From positions 178,830 to 211,464 of the forward strand of contig NZ_BMRI01000005.1 of the NCBI RefSeq assembly GCF_014648555.1: a stretch of 32,635 nt of DNA, given 5' to 3'. The notes under the pieces were generated by a model. The model saw only the letters and a list, made by a program, of their open reading frames with translations. It ran no database searches and had not been told where the DNA came from. Below are positions 1 to 7,476 of the stretch, piece by piece (the stretch's first letter is position 1; each line of letters opens with the position of its first letter). The stretch comes from Kitasatospora griseola (GTDB lineage Bacteria; Actinomycetota; Actinomycetes; Streptomycetales; Streptomycetaceae). A program made the translations under genes and the position numbers.

Positions 1-574
1 GGGAGGGGATGATCTTCGCGGAGAAGATGTCCTTGTCGGACACCTTGTCCAGGGTGGAGTCGAAGTACACACCCGGGGAGCGCACCAGCTGGGACACGAC
101 GACACGCTCGGTGCCGTTGATGATGAACGTGCCCTTGTTGGTCATGAGCGGGAAATCGCCCATGAACACGGTCTGGGACTTGATCTCACCGGTCTCGTTG
201 TTGGTGAACTCCGCGGTGACGAAGAGCGGGGCCGCGAAGGTGAAGTCGCGGTCCTTGCACTCGTCGATGGAGTTCTTCGGCGGCTCGAAACGGTGGTCCC
301 GGAAGGTCAGGGACATCGACCCGCTGAAGTCCTCGATCGGGGAGATCTCTTCGAAGATCTCCTCCAGACCGGACTTGGTGGGGACGTCCTGACCGCTCTC
401 CAGGGCTGCCTCGACCCGGGACTTCCAGGCCGCGTTGCCGAGCAGCCAGTCAAAGCTCTCGGTCTGCAGGGCGAGGAGGTTCGGGACCTCGAGGGGCTCC
501 TTGATCTTCGCGAACGAGACGCGGAGCGGGGCGGTGGATGCGGAATTGTTCGAGGCGTTGCGCGGCGCGGCCAA
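1..574 (-). CDS. rpoB: RNA polymerase beta subunit, N-terminal part (cut by the window edge)
   Basis: This is the first 191 codons of the beta subunit of RNA polymerase, which forms much of the catalytic cleft and is the rifamycin target; the rifampicin-binding region lies beyond the window. The reading frame is open from the start to base 1. It contains the conserved N-terminal block [15 protein letters not shown] ([16 protein letters not shown]), the lobe motif SFDWLLGN, and the run [16 protein letters not shown], which is diagnostic for bacterial beta. The start is a TTG at 574-572, chosen because the peptide then begins [13 protein letters not shown], like streptomycete RpoB, and because GGAAGGA sits 8 bases upstream. 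No in-frame ATG or GTG fits better. It lies downstream of rplL but is separated from it by 600 bases with a terminator and a candidate promoter. Confidence 0.97.
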   Translation of the reverse strand, partial: MAAPRNASNNSASTAPLRVSFAKIKEPLEVPNLLALQTESFDWLLGNAAWKSRVEAALESGQDVPTKSGLEEIFEEISPIEDFSGSMSLTFRDHRFEPPKNSIDECKDRDFTFAAPLFVTAEFTNNETGEIKSQTVFMGDFPLMTNKGTFIINGTERVVVSQLVRSPGVYFDSTLDKVSDKDIFSAKIIPS

Positions 575-1106
575 GAGGGGGGTCCTTCCGAGGGCTCGGA
601 GCTCACTACGCGCATACCGTCCGGGCCTTGGCCGAGGCGGAAAACCCCAGGTCAGGACAGGGGCCACTCCGGGCGACGAGTCACGGAGCAGCTAATAGGC
701 AGCGCAAAGGGACAGTGTAGCCAATGGCGACACTGCTAGCAAGCCCTGATTCGGAGACCGAATCGGACGCTCCTCCCGTACAACCGACAACCCGGGCAGT
801 GATCCCTCACCGGCCGGGCCGTCGCACCCACTCCTGCGTCACCGGGAACCTTCCCAGCGCCACCGCCGAATATGCATCGGAGGCGGTTCCGCTTGGGCAC
901 GCGCCTTGAGAATCGCGCGCCGCGTGCTGTTCGTCAAGGCCCCCACCAGGGTGCGGACCTCGTAATGCCCATCGTCGCAGCCGCTCCGGGCGTTACACAC
1001 GCCCCGTGACGGGGTGGCGACGACAGCGATCACCCTACCCCCGGCGACCGACAGGATCCGAGTCCGCCGTGGACCGGACGGAACCGAACGAAGCAGAACG
1101 AAAGCA
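575..1106. other. rplL-rpoB intergenic region without a gene
   Basis: About 530 bases between the rplL terminator and the rpoB start. I see no reading frame with a plausible start and coding character on either strand; the short frames here look like chance openings in GC-rich DNA. It holds the candidate rpoB promoter at 714-742 and an untranslated leader of roughly 130 bases before the rpoB start. The rest (about 750-1100) has no structure I can assign. Confidence 0.6.
714..742 (-). promoter_or_regulatory. Candidate rpoB promoter (HrdB/sigma-70 type)
   Basis: On the minus strand, TTGCTA (742-737) and TACACT (719-714) are separated by exactly 17 bases, a good match to the vegetative streptomycete consensus TTGACa-17-TAnnnT. 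Transcription would start near 707 and give a leader of about 130 nt before the TTG start of rpoB. The spacing and position after a strong terminator suggest that rpoB has its own promoter. This is prediction from sequence only. Confidence 0.6.
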
Positions 1107-1144
1107 GGCCGGGCCGGCCACCCCGAAGGGTGGCCGGCCCGGCC
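1107..1144 (-). terminator. Strong hairpin terminator after rplL
   Basis: A perfect 17-bp stem (1107-1123 with 1128-1144) closed by a CGAA/TTCG tetraloop lies 30 bases after the rplL stop codon. On the minus strand it is followed by a moderately T-rich stretch (gctttcgttctgcttcg). It should stop or strongly attenuate transcription from rplJL towards rpoB. Confidence 0.85.
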
Positions 1145-1174
1145 GGAAGAGCACCTCTCAGAGAGAGGAGAAAG

Positions 1175-1558
1175 TCACTTGACGGTGACCTTGGCGCCAG
1201 CGCCCTCGAGCTGAGCCTTCGCCTTCTCGGCGACGTCCTTGGCAACCTTCTCCAGGACCTTGGCACCAGCGGTGTCAACGAGGTCCTTGGCCTCCTTCAG
1301 GCCGAGGGAGGTCAGGGCGCGCACCTCCTTGATGACCTGGATCTTCTTGTCGCCGGCACCGTCGAGGATGACGTCGAACTCGTCCTGCTCCTCGACAGCC
1401 TCGGCGGCGGCGGCCGGGCCACCGGCGGCGGCAACGGCGACCGGGGCGGCAGCGGTGACGTCGAACTTGTCCTCGAAGGCCTTCACGAAGGCAGCGAGGT
1501 CGATCAGGGTCATGTCCTCGAACTGCGCGAGCAGGTCCTCGGTGCTGAGCTTCGCCAT
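1175..1558 (-). CDS. rplL: 50S ribosomal protein L7/L12
   Basis: 127 residues, the usual length. L7/L12 forms the flexible ribosomal stalk that recruits and activates translational GTPases (EF-Tu, EF-G, IF2); dimers bind to L10. The N-terminal dimerisation and L10-binding helices (about 1-35, [19 protein letters not shown]) are followed by an Ala/Gly-rich hinge (about 36-55). The C-terminal domain (about 58-127) has the conserved factor-binding helices [20 protein letters not shown] and [20 protein letters not shown]. The ATG start is preceded by a GGAAGGACGCC-type ribosome binding site. It lies 83 bases downstream of rplJ, consistent with one rplJ-rplL transcript, and is closed by the hairpin at 1107-1144. 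Confidence 0.98.
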   Translation of the reverse strand: MAKLSTEDLLAQFEDMTLIDLAAFVKAFEDKFDVTAAAPVAVAAAGGPAAAAEAVEEQDEFDVILDGAGDKKIQVIKEVRALTSLGLKEAKDLVDTAGAKVLEKVAKDVAEKAKAQLEGAGAKVTVK

Positions 1559-1641
1559 GATTGGCGTCCTTCCACTAATTCGGCAGGTGCCGGATGTACG
1601 GATTGGCGGGCGTGCTTACGGGCCCGCTGGGACGGAAGTGG

Positions 1642-2196
1642 TTACTCCGCGTCCTCGGCGGGAGCCGGAGTACCGGCACCGCCCTGCTCGGCCTTCTCGC
1701 GCAGCGCTTCCACGGTGCGAACGAGCTTGGACGGGAGCGCCTGGAAGACGGCGGCAGCCTGGGACTGCTTGGCCTTCATCGCACCCGCCAGCTTGGCGAG
1801 CAGCACCTCGCGGGACTCGAGGTCCGCGAGCTTCTTGATCTCATCGGCGGTCAGCGCCTTACCGTCAAGGACACCGCCCTTGATGATGAGAGCAGGGTTC
1901 TCCTTGGCGAAGTCACGCAGAGCCTTCGCCGACTCCACCGGGTCACCGGTGACGAAGGCGACAGCCGTCGGGCCGGCGAACAGGTCGTCCAGCTCGGAGA
2001 TCCCGGCCTCATTGGCCGCGATCTTGGTCAGCGTGTTCTTCACCACGGCGTAATCGGCGTTGCCGGTGAGCGAGCGACGCAGCGTCTTGAGCTGCTTCAC
2101 CGTGAGACCGCGGTACTCGGTCAGAACGGCGGCGCTGGAAGCACGGAACTTGTCCGTGATCTCGGCGACGTCGGCAGCCTTGTCGGGCCTGGCCAT
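1642..2196 (-). CDS. rplJ: 50S ribosomal protein L10
   Basis: 184 residues. L10 anchors the L7/L12 dimers to 23S rRNA at the stalk base and, in the families where this is known, autoregulates the rplJL operon by binding its leader mRNA. The N-terminal rRNA-binding domain carries [20 protein letters not shown] and [13 protein letters not shown], both typical of L10; the C-terminal helix that carries the L12 dimers follows [18 protein letters not shown]. The frame stays open upstream, but the start at [10 protein letters not shown] is chosen because it matches streptomycete L10 and follows GGAAGGAGGCG. The upstream in-frame part overlaps the structured leader and terminator. The C-terminus ends in a short Pro/Ala/Glu tail. 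Confidence 0.97.
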   Translation of the reverse strand: MARPDKAADVAEITDKFRASSAAVLTEYRGLTVKQLKTLRRSLTGNADYAVVKNTLTKIAANEAGISELDDLFAGPTAVAFVTGDPVESAKALRDFAKENPALIIKGGVLDGKALTADEIKKLADLESREVLLAKLAGAMKAKQSQAAAVFQALPSKLVRTVEALREKAEQGGAGTPAPAEDAE

Positions 2197-2279
2197 AGGC
2201 TTACGCCTCCTTCCGTGATGTCGAAGTCGGGCCGACCTTCGAGAAGTCGACCATTCAACGCCGCGGACCCCGGGAAGCG

Positions 2280-2311
2280 AAAAAGCCCCGGCGCGCAGGC
2301 GCACGGGGCTT
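2280..2311 (-). terminator. Intrinsic terminator in the rplJ leader (putative L10 attenuator)
   Basis: An 8-bp stem AAGCCCCG/CGGGGCTT (2283-2290 with 2304-2311) plus a 4-bp GCGC/GCGC inner stem is followed on the minus strand by five T's. It is a textbook rho-independent terminator located between the L10 leader and the rplJ start, about 85 bases before the coding sequence. It would make rplJL expression depend on read-through. Confidence 0.8.
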
Positions 2312-2447
2312 GCCATGACCTCGACGAACCGTGAAACGGTCCGGAGATCTTGTCTGCTCCACAACCTGCGCGGGCGATCTGCACGAAGCAGATCCTTCGG
2401 CACCGTCCACCCTTTCGGGCGAACAGCAGCAACCAGCGGTCTTTGGC
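2312..2447 (-). ncRNA. L10-type ribosomal protein leader upstream of rplJ
   Basis: The leader transcript contains the block AAAGACCGCTGGTTGC near its 5' end, as seen in actinobacterial rplJ leaders. It also has a stable hairpin GATCTGC-ttcgt-GCAGATC (plus bases about 2377-2395) and GCGCAGGTTGTGGAG. This resembles the Rfam L10_leader class, in which L10 or the L10-(L12)n complex binds a kink-turn-like element and represses its own operon. The 5' end is set by the predicted promoter and the 3' end by the terminator, so both are approximate. The coupling to a terminator argues for transcription attenuation rather than purely translational control. Confidence 0.75.
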
Positions 2448-2453
2448 TCGGCC

Positions 2454-2482
2454 AGCCTAACGGTCCCAGCGGATTTGTCCAA
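2454..2482 (-). promoter_or_regulatory. Candidate rplJ promoter
   Basis: Minus strand TTGGAC (2482-2477), 17-base spacer, TAGGCT (2459-2454). It matches the vegetative consensus and sits just after the lipoprotein stop codon, so that the transcript would begin at the first conserved base block of the L10 leader. Confidence 0.6.
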
Positions 2483-2502
2483 ATCGGCCCGACCGCGGAG
2501 GT

Positions 2503-3303
2503 TTACGGGAACGGCGGCGCCGTGGCGCCCGACTCCGGGGCGATGTCCGCCTCGGCGGGGGCCTGCACCGAGAGCGCGGAGCTGCCGAACTCGCCGTACC
2601 CGATGGTGTCCACCTCCGCGGCGGCCCGGCGGAGCTGGACCAGCTGGTCGCGGTCGTTGAGCCACAGGTCGAGCACCACGTCGCCGGGGCCGAGCGCGTG
2701 CTCCAGGGCCTGCCGCCGGCCCTGGTCGAGCTGGGTCTGCGCGGCGGCGTACCGGGCGGCGGTCAGCGTGACCCGGTAGTGCTCGACGCTGGTGTCCAGC
2801 AGCTTCTCCTCGCCGACCAGCACCGGGTCGTCGGCGGCGGCCGCGGCGTTGGTGGCGACCACCGGGTTGATCCGGTCGATCAGCGCGGAGTAGGGGTTGC
2901 GGCCGCCGGTGTACTTCTCCCAGTGCGGGCCGCCGAGCCGGGCGGCGGTCTGCGGGTCGCCGCCCACGTACGCGGAGGTGTCCAGCACCATCAGCTTCCG
3001 GGTGTCCGCCTCGCCCCGGTACTGCAGCACCGCCTTGGGCGCCCAGAACAGCGCGCCCTTGCCCCGGTCCTCCCCCAGGGTGGCCCGGTACTCGGACCGC
3101 CGGGCCTCGTGCAGCGCCAGCTGGGCGGAGAGCAGCACCCCATGCGGGGAGCGGTCGGTGGGCGTGGCCTGCACGGTGGACGGGGACGGGGTGGTCGGCC
3201 GTTCGGTGCCGCCGCCCGACCCGGAGCCGGTGCAGCCGCTCGCCGCGGCCAGCAGCAGGGCTGCCGCCAGCAGGGCCGCGGCCGTACGAGCGCGTGCCGC
3301 CAT
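2503..3303 (-). CDS. Putative lipoprotein, LppX/LprG-like (first of a pair)
   Basis: 266 residues. The signal sequence MAARARTAAALLAAALLLAA ends in a lipobox-like ASGC with Cys24 as the probable lipidation site, followed by a Ser/Gly/Thr/Pro-rich linker. The mature part has mixed strands, including YSALIDRINPVVATNAAA and VLDLWLNDRDQLVQLRRAA. The latter matches the EFWINAKGELVQQL segment of the next gene, so the two look like diverged paralogues. The fold is probably the half-barrel of LppX/LprAFG proteins, which bind lipids in mycobacteria; the function here is unknown. The ATG start follows GAAGGAGGGACCG, an excellent ribosome binding site. It lies 92 bases downstream of its paralogue and could be co-transcribed with it. 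Confidence 0.85.
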   Translation of the reverse strand: MAARARTAAALLAAALLLAAASGCTGSGSGGGTERPTTPSPSTVQATPTDRSPHGVLLSAQLALHEARRSEYRATLGEDRGKGALFWAPKAVLQYRGEADTRKLMVLDTSAYVGGDPQTAARLGGPHWEKYTGGRNPYSALIDRINPVVATNAAAAADDPVLVGEEKLLDTSVEHYRVTLTAARYAAAQTQLDQGRRQALEHALGPGDVVLDLWLNDRDQLVQLRRAAAEVDTIGYGEFGSSALSVQAPAEADIAPESGATAPPFP

Positions 3304-3395
3304 CGGTCCCTCCTTCCGGCCGTCCGTTCCGTTCCCCCACCTTGTCACGCGTCCCGTCCGGCCCGGCGGCGACCCCGGGCCGGACGGGACCGGGA

Positions 3396-4235
3396 TCACT
3401 GCTTCAGCAGATCGGCCAGCGAGAAGACCTCGGAGTCGGCCGGGGCCTTGGTCGGCTGGACGGTGCCGAGGTCGCTGTAGACGATCTTGGCGGTGCCGGT
3501 CGCCAGGCCCTTGCTGAGCTGCTGGACGAGCTCGCCCTTGGCGTTGATCCAGAACTCGGTGGTGACCGTCGAGCCCTTCTTCTTCAGCTCGGTCAGCACC
3601 TGGGTCTTCAGCTCCGGCGTCAGCGACATCTTCTCGACCAGGGCATCCAGCGGGACCTCGCTGCGGAAGTGCTTGGTGAACTGGCCCGCCACCGTCTCGG
3701 TGCCGGACTGGATCGCGGTCGGCGCGGCGACGGCCAGCTGCACGGCCGGGTCCATCAGCTCCATGGTGAAGGCGAAGCCGCCGGCGCCGCTGCCGCCCGG
3801 GGTGTCCTGGGCGGCGGCCTTCGAGTCGACCTTCATCCAGGTCTTGCCGCCGGCCTGCTCGGCCATGTCGGCACCGACCCCCATGTACATCACGTCGCCG
3901 ACGAAGAGGACCTTGCTGTCCGTGCCGTCGACCTTGGTGTTGAGCAGGAAGGTCTTCGGCGTCTTCCAGACGAACTCGCCGGTGCCTACGGTATTGCCGC
4001 TGACGGTGAGCTTGGCGCTGCCGGCCTTCTCCATCACCGCGGCCGAGGCGAGCAGTGTCTCCTTGGAGCCGAGCGTCGCACTGCCCTGACCACTGTCCTG
4101 GCCGCCGCCGCTCGCCGCGGAGGCGCTCGAAGCCGGCTTGGTGTCGGCGGCGGTACCGCTCGATCCGGAGCTGCCACAGGCGGTCAGCAGTCCTGCGGCC
4201 AGGCAGGCCACGGCAACGGTACGCAGTGCGCGCAC
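3396..4235 (-). CDS. Putative lipoprotein, LppX/LprG-like (second of a pair)
   Basis: 279 residues with a clear lipoprotein signal: MRALRTVAVACLAAGLLTAC, lipobox LTAC with Cys20. A low-complexity Ser/Gly/Ala linker (about 21-60) follows. The body alternates strands and contains GTGEFVWKTPKTFLLNTKVDG, ADMAEQAGGKTWMKV and EFWINAKGELVQQLSKGL, typical of actinobacterial LolA-like/LppX-type lipoproteins that sit on the outer face of the membrane. The GTG start is preferred over an out-of-frame ATG just upstream because the signal peptide is then complete and GGGGGA precedes it. A gene pair of this kind lies between rplA and rplJ in other streptomycetes as well. The partner or ligand is unknown. 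Confidence 0.85.
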   Translation of the reverse strand: MRALRTVAVACLAAGLLTACGSSGSSGTAADTKPASSASAASGGGQDSGQGSATLGSKETLLASAAVMEKAGSAKLTVSGNTVGTGEFVWKTPKTFLLNTKVDGTDSKVLFVGDVMYMGVGADMAEQAGGKTWMKVDSKAAAQDTPGGSGAGGFAFTMELMDPAVQLAVAAPTAIQSGTETVAGQFTKHFRSEVPLDALVEKMSLTPELKTQVLTELKKKGSTVTTEFWINAKGELVQQLSKGLATGTAKIVYSDLGTVQPTKAPADSEVFSLADLLKQ

Positions 4236-4264
4236 GAGAATCCCCCATTGTCCGATTCACATGT

Positions 4265-4284
4265 CGAAAGACTTTCGGACTCTA
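4265..4284 (-). promoter_or_regulatory. Palindrome next to a candidate -10 box upstream of the lipoprotein gene
   Basis: A 13-base palindrome CGAAAG-A-CTTTCG (4265-4277) directly follows a minus-strand TAGAGT (4284-4279) that could be a -10 box; a matching -35 is not evident. The palindrome would cover the transcription start, as an operator would. This is inference from position and symmetry alone. Confidence 0.35.
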
Positions 4285-4320
4285 TCCGATGGCCCGGACC
4301 GTCGCGCCGGCGATGAAAGG

Positions 4321-4359
4321 CACCGGGCCCGCACCCCCAAGAGGGGTGCGGGCCCGGTG
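4321..4359 (-). terminator. Terminator after rplA
   Basis: Perfect 17-bp GC-rich stem (4321-4337 with 4343-4359) with a 5-base loop, 29 bases after the rplA stop; on the minus strand it is followed by gcctttcatc. It should end the rplK-rplA transcript and isolate the lipoprotein genes. Confidence 0.85.
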
Positions 4360-4388
4360 AGTTGACCGCGTGGGGAACTGACCTGGGG

Positions 4389-5111
4389 TCAGACCGCCGC
4401 CGGGTCCTCCTCGACGAGGAGGTTGCGGGTGCGGTTCGGGTCCACCTGGATGCCGGGGCCCATGGTGGTCGAGAACGCGATCTTCTTGATGTAACGGCCC
4501 TTGGCGGCGGACGGCTTGGCCCGGAGGACCTCGTCCAGCGCCGCGGCGTAGTTCTCGACCAGCTGCTCGTCCGAGAACGAGGACTTGCCGATGATCAGGT
4601 GCAGGTTCGAGTGCTTGTCGACGCGGAACTCGATCTTGCCGCCCTTGATCTCGTTGACGGCCTTGGCGACGTCCGGGGTCACGGTGCCGGTCTTCGGGTT
4701 CGGCATCAGGCCACGGGGACCGAGCACGCGGCCCAGGCGGCCGACCTTGCCCATCAGGTCCGGGGTGGCGACGACGGCGTCGAAGTCCAGACGACCCTTG
4801 GCGACCTCGTCGATCAGCTCGTCCGAGCCGACGATGTCGGCACCCGCGGCACGCGCGGCCTCGGCACGCTCACCGTTCGCGAAGACCAGGACCCGGGCGG
4901 TCTTACCGGTGCCGTGCGGGAGGATGACGGTGCTGCGGACCATCTGGTCGGCCTTGCGCGGGTCGACACCCAGACGCATGGCGACCTCGACGGTGCCGTC
5001 GAACTTGGTGGTGGAGGTCGCCTTGGCGAGGCGGACCGCCTCGAGCGGGGCGTAGATCCGGGTGCGGTCGACCTGGGCGTCCGCGGCCTTGAGAGCCTTG
5101 CTGCGCTTCAC
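4389..5111 (-). CDS. rplA: 50S ribosomal protein L1
   Basis: 240 residues, normal length. L1 binds 23S rRNA and forms the mobile L1 stalk that helps release tRNA from the E site; in many bacteria it also represses its own operon by binding mRNA. Clear family blocks are [41 protein letters not shown], the signature [19 protein letters not shown] (about residues 127-145), and [18 protein letters not shown] near the C-terminus. The GTG start lies after AGGAGCAGCA. The gene follows rplK by 77 bases and the two probably form one transcript, ended by the hairpin at 4321-4359. Confidence 0.98.
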   Translation of the reverse strand: MKRSKALKAADAQVDRTRIYAPLEAVRLAKATSTTKFDGTVEVAMRLGVDPRKADQMVRSTVILPHGTGKTARVLVFANGERAEAARAAGADIVGSDELIDEVAKGRLDFDAVVATPDLMGKVGRLGRVLGPRGLMPNPKTGTVTPDVAKAVNEIKGGKIEFRVDKHSNLHLIIGKSSFSDEQLVENYAAALDEVLRAKPSAAKGRYIKKIAFSTTMGPGIQVDPNRTRNLLVEEDPAAV

Positions 5112-5188
5112 TGCTGCTCCTAGTAACTAATGGAGTTCGTGGTAGTCACGGGCCGCGCTGGCCCTACCACGGTGGACGTACGGGCTGT

Positions 5189-5623
5189 TCAGCCCTCGAC
5201 GGTGATGCCCATCGACCGGGCGGTGCCGGCGATGATCTTCTCCGCGGCGTCCAGGTCGTTGGCGTTCAGGTCGGGCATCTTGGTGGTGGCGATCTCGCGC
5301 ACCTGGGCCGAGGTCAGCTTGGCGACCTTGGTCTTGTGCGGCTCCTTGGAGCCCTTGTCGATGCCCGCGGCCTTCAGGATGAGGCGCGCAGCCGGCGGGG
5401 TCTTCGTGACGAAGGTGAAGGAACGGTCGTCGTAGACCGTGATCTCCACCGGCACGATCATGCCGCGCTGCGACTCGGTGGCCGCGTTGTACGCCTTGCA
5501 GAATTCCATGATGTTGACGCCGTGCTGGCCGAGCGCGGGGCCGACCGGCGGGGCCGGGTTGGCCGCACCGGCGTTGATCTGGAGCTTGATAAGCCCCGTG
5601 ACCTTCTTCTTCTTGGGAGGCAT
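5189..5623 (-). CDS. rplK: 50S ribosomal protein L11
   Basis: 144 residues. L11 sits with 23S rRNA at the GTPase-associated centre, binds thiostrepton-type antibiotics together with the rRNA, and is needed for RelA-dependent stringent control. The N-terminal domain carries [20 protein letters not shown] and [11 protein letters not shown], the flexible proline-rich region that is the family signature. The C-terminal rRNA-binding domain has [15 protein letters not shown] and a [20 protein letters not shown] helix. The ATG start ([10 protein letters not shown]) is selected over an upstream in-frame extension because it matches the family and follows GGAGAGAC. A candidate promoter lies 85-115 bases upstream. 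Confidence 0.98.
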
Positions 5624-5707
5624 GTCTCTCCGGGTCCTTCCGAGAGGTGAGTGCTGGTGGTACCCGGCCCCGGGGCGAAACCCGAGTGCCAGGACACACA
5701 TCGGACC

Positions 5708-5737
5708 AGGCTAACCGCTGAGGCGGCGCTGGACCAA
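5708..5737 (-). promoter_or_regulatory. Candidate rplK-rplA promoter
   Basis: Minus strand TTGGTC (5737-5732), 18-base spacer, TAGCCT (5713-5708). The -35 box begins inside the T-tail of the nusG terminator, so that termination of nusG and initiation of rplK are packed back to back. The leader would be about 80 bases. Confidence 0.5.
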
Positions 5738-5739
5738 AA

Positions 5740-5778
5740 CGGTGCCGGGGCGGAGGCTCTCGCCCCGCCCCGGCACCG
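5740..5778 (-). terminator. Terminator between nusG and rplK
   Basis: A 14-bp perfect stem (5740-5753 with 5765-5778), 11-base loop, followed on the minus strand by four T's, 12 bases after the nusG stop. It separates the secE-nusG transcript from rplK-rplA. Confidence 0.85.
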
Positions 5779-5790
5779 GAGACCTGTGGG

Positions 5791-6660
5791 TCAGTTCTTC
5801 TGGATCTGGTCGAAGGAGAGCTCGACCGGGGTCTCCCGGCCGAAGATCTCCACCAGGCCCTTGACCTTCTTCGAGTCGGGGTTGATCTCGTTGATGGTCG
5901 CCTGCAGGGTGGCGAACGGACCGTCGGTGACGGTGACCGAGTCGCCGACCTCGAAGTCGAGCACCTGCACCTCGACCGGGCGCACCGGGGAAGCCTTGCC
6001 GGCCTCCTTGGCGGCGGCGCGCTCCACGTCGGGGGCGAGCATCTTGACGACCTCGTCCAGGGTCAGCGGGTACGGGTCGTAGGCGTTGCCGACGAAGCCG
6101 GTGACACCGGGGGTGTTGCGCACGACGCCCCAGGACTCGGGGGTGAGGTCCATGCGCACCAGCACGTAGCCGGGGAGCTTGTTCTGCCGGATGGTCTTGC
6201 GGTCGCCGTTCTTGATCTGGACGACCTCCTCCTGCGGAACCTGGGACTCGAAGATGTAGTCCTCGACGTTCAGCGAGACGGAGCGCTGCTCCAGGTTCTG
6301 CTTCACCCGGTTCTCGTAGCCGGCGTAGGTGTGGATGACGTACCACTCGCCCGGGGCGCGGCGCAGCTGCTCACGGAACTCGGCGACGGGGTCGGACTCG
6401 ACCTCCTCGGCGACGACGTCCTCGGCCTCTTCGGCCTGCTCGCCCTCGGCGGCCTCGTCGTCCACCTCGTGCACGGCCTCGACCTCGGCCGGCTCGCCCG
6501 CCTCGGCGTCGGCGACCTCGGCCTCGTCCTCGTCGCCGTCCGCGCCGTCAACGATCTCCTCGGCGGCCTCGACGTCGGCAGCCTCGGCCGCGTCCAGCTC
6601 GGCGGCGACATCCGCCTCGCGGACGGTCTCGTCGGCGTCGTACAGGGGGGACTCAGACAC
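5791..6660 (-). CDS. nusG: Transcription termination/antitermination factor NusG
   Basis: 289 residues, longer than the about 180 of E. coli NusG because of a strongly acidic N-terminal extension (about 1-95, mostly Glu, Asp and Ala), which is common in streptomycetes. The NGN domain (about 103-210) binds RNA polymerase and shows [30 protein letters not shown] and [11 protein letters not shown]. The KOW domain (about 235-289) shows [15 protein letters not shown] and [16 protein letters not shown]. NusG controls pausing and couples transcription to Rho or the ribosome. The GTG start follows AGGAAAGAAG. It lies downstream of secE, as in most bacteria, with a 180-base gap that contains a hairpin. 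Confidence 0.97.
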   Translation of the reverse strand: MSESPLYDADETVREADVAAELDAAEAADVEAAEEIVDGADGDEDEAEVADAEAGEPAEVEAVHEVDDEAAEGEQAEEAEDVVAEEVESDPVAEFREQLRRAPGEWYVIHTYAGYENRVKQNLEQRSVSLNVEDYIFESQVPQEEVVQIKNGDRKTIRQNKLPGYVLVRMDLTPESWGVVRNTPGVTGFVGNAYDPYPLTLDEVVKMLAPDVERAAAKEAGKASPVRPVEVQVLDFEVGDSVTVTDGPFATLQATINEINPDSKKVKGLVEIFGRETPVELSFDQIQKN

Positions 6661-6748
6661 GGTCGCTGCTTCTTTCCTGGTTGTGGAACGGATACCTCAA
6701 CAGTACCGACTCAACGGTAGTCGCCCGTGGCCGTTCGCGCCGACAGCT

Positions 6749-6779
6749 CGACCCGGGCCGAGAGGTTCGGCCCGGGTCG
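6749..6779 (-). other. Hairpin between secE and nusG
   Basis: A 13-bp perfect stem (6749-6761 with 6767-6779) with a 5-base loop in the secE-nusG gap. There is no T-run on either side, so it may be an mRNA-stabilising or processing structure, or a weak terminator that tunes the secE:nusG ratio. Confidence 0.55.
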
Positions 6780-6838
6780 GGGTGAAGTATCGGTGCGGAA
6801 TCGGCGGGGATCCCGGTTTCGGTCGGCCTGATCGGGCG

Positions 6839-7198
6839 TCAGCCGAAGAGCCAGAAGGCTCCCTTGGCGAAGACCCAGTCGAGACCGGCGACCAGCAGCA
6901 TCAGCACGATCACGAAGGTCACCACGACGGTGGTGTACTGGATCAGCTGGTTGCGAGTGGGCCAGACGACCTTGCGCAGCTCGGCGATGATCTGGCGGTA
7001 GAAGATGCCCATCCGCGCGAACAGGCCCTTCTTGGCCCGCTTGCCGGACTTCTTGCCACCCTCGCCGCCGTCGGCCTTGTTGGCACGCCGACGCTCACGC
7101 CGCGACAGCTTGCCGTCCGCGGTGGTCTCGTCCGCCGCGTCGGCCCCCTCGGGGTTGCCGCTCTCAGGCGTTGCGGTGGAGCCCGTGGTCTCCGTCAC
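6839..7198 (-). CDS. secE: Preprotein translocase subunit SecE
   Basis: 119 residues. SecE is the single-span essential clamp of the SecYEG channel. The N-terminal 58 residues are hydrophilic and very basic towards the end (SRRERRRANK, KKSGKRAKKG). The conserved amphipathic helix ELRKVVWPTRNQL (about 73-85) leads into one transmembrane segment (about 88-110, TVVVTFVIVLMLLVAGLDW). That is the short, actinobacterial type with a single membrane span. The GTG start is preceded by GGTGAGGACGA. It lies between tRNA-Trp and nusG and probably shares a transcript with both. Confidence 0.96.
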   Translation of the reverse strand: MTETTGSTATPESGNPEGADAADETTADGKLSRRERRRANKADGGEGGKKSGKRAKKGLFARMGIFYRQIIAELRKVVWPTRNQLIQYTTVVVTFVIVLMLLVAGLDWVFAKGAFWLFG

Positions 7199-7340
7199 TC
7201 GTCCTCACCTGAATCCGGGTCCTGCGGAGCTACCGTGCCTGGTGCACGGGCGATCCGGCGAAAGCAGTGCTGGGCGGGGCCCTCTCCGCATCAAGCCCGC
7301 TCGCTCTTCGGAGCGAACGGGCTTGGCACGAATTGAGCTG

Positions 7341-7413
7341 CAGGGCACGAGGGACTCGAACCCCCAACCGCCGGTTTTGGAGACCGGTGCTCTACCAATT
7401 GAGCTAGTGCCCT
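7341..7413 (-). tRNA. trnW: tRNA-Trp (anticodon CCA)
   Basis: 73-nt cloverleaf on the minus strand: acceptor AGGGCAC/GTGCCCT with discriminator G, D-arm GCTC..GAGC, anticodon stem CCGGT/ACCGG with loop CTCCAAA (anticodon CCA), and T-arm with GGTTCGAGTC. The 3' CCA is not encoded. It lies immediately upstream of secE, a position seen for tRNA-Trp in many actinobacteria. Confidence 0.97.
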
Positions 7414-7448
7414 TCGGAACCTTGCGGCTCCGTCGTGGCCCCCAACCT

Positions 7449-7476
7449 ACCGTATCCACCCGGCCGTGTGGTGAAC
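7449..7476 (-). promoter_or_regulatory. Candidate promoter for tRNA-Trp-secE-nusG
   Basis: Minus strand TACGGT (7454-7449) is a good -10 box about 36 bases before the tRNA 5' end. The hexamer 17 bases upstream (GTTCAC) is only a weak -35. The rest of the gap to the divergent aminotransferase gene (to 7695) has no gene that I can support. Confidence 0.4.

Noticed and set aside
2255..4260. Long minus-strand frames that run through the two lipoprotein genes in the wrong phase
   Set aside because: The in-phase frames give signal peptides, lipoboxes and good ribosome binding sites; the alternative frames are Arg/Gly-rich shadows.
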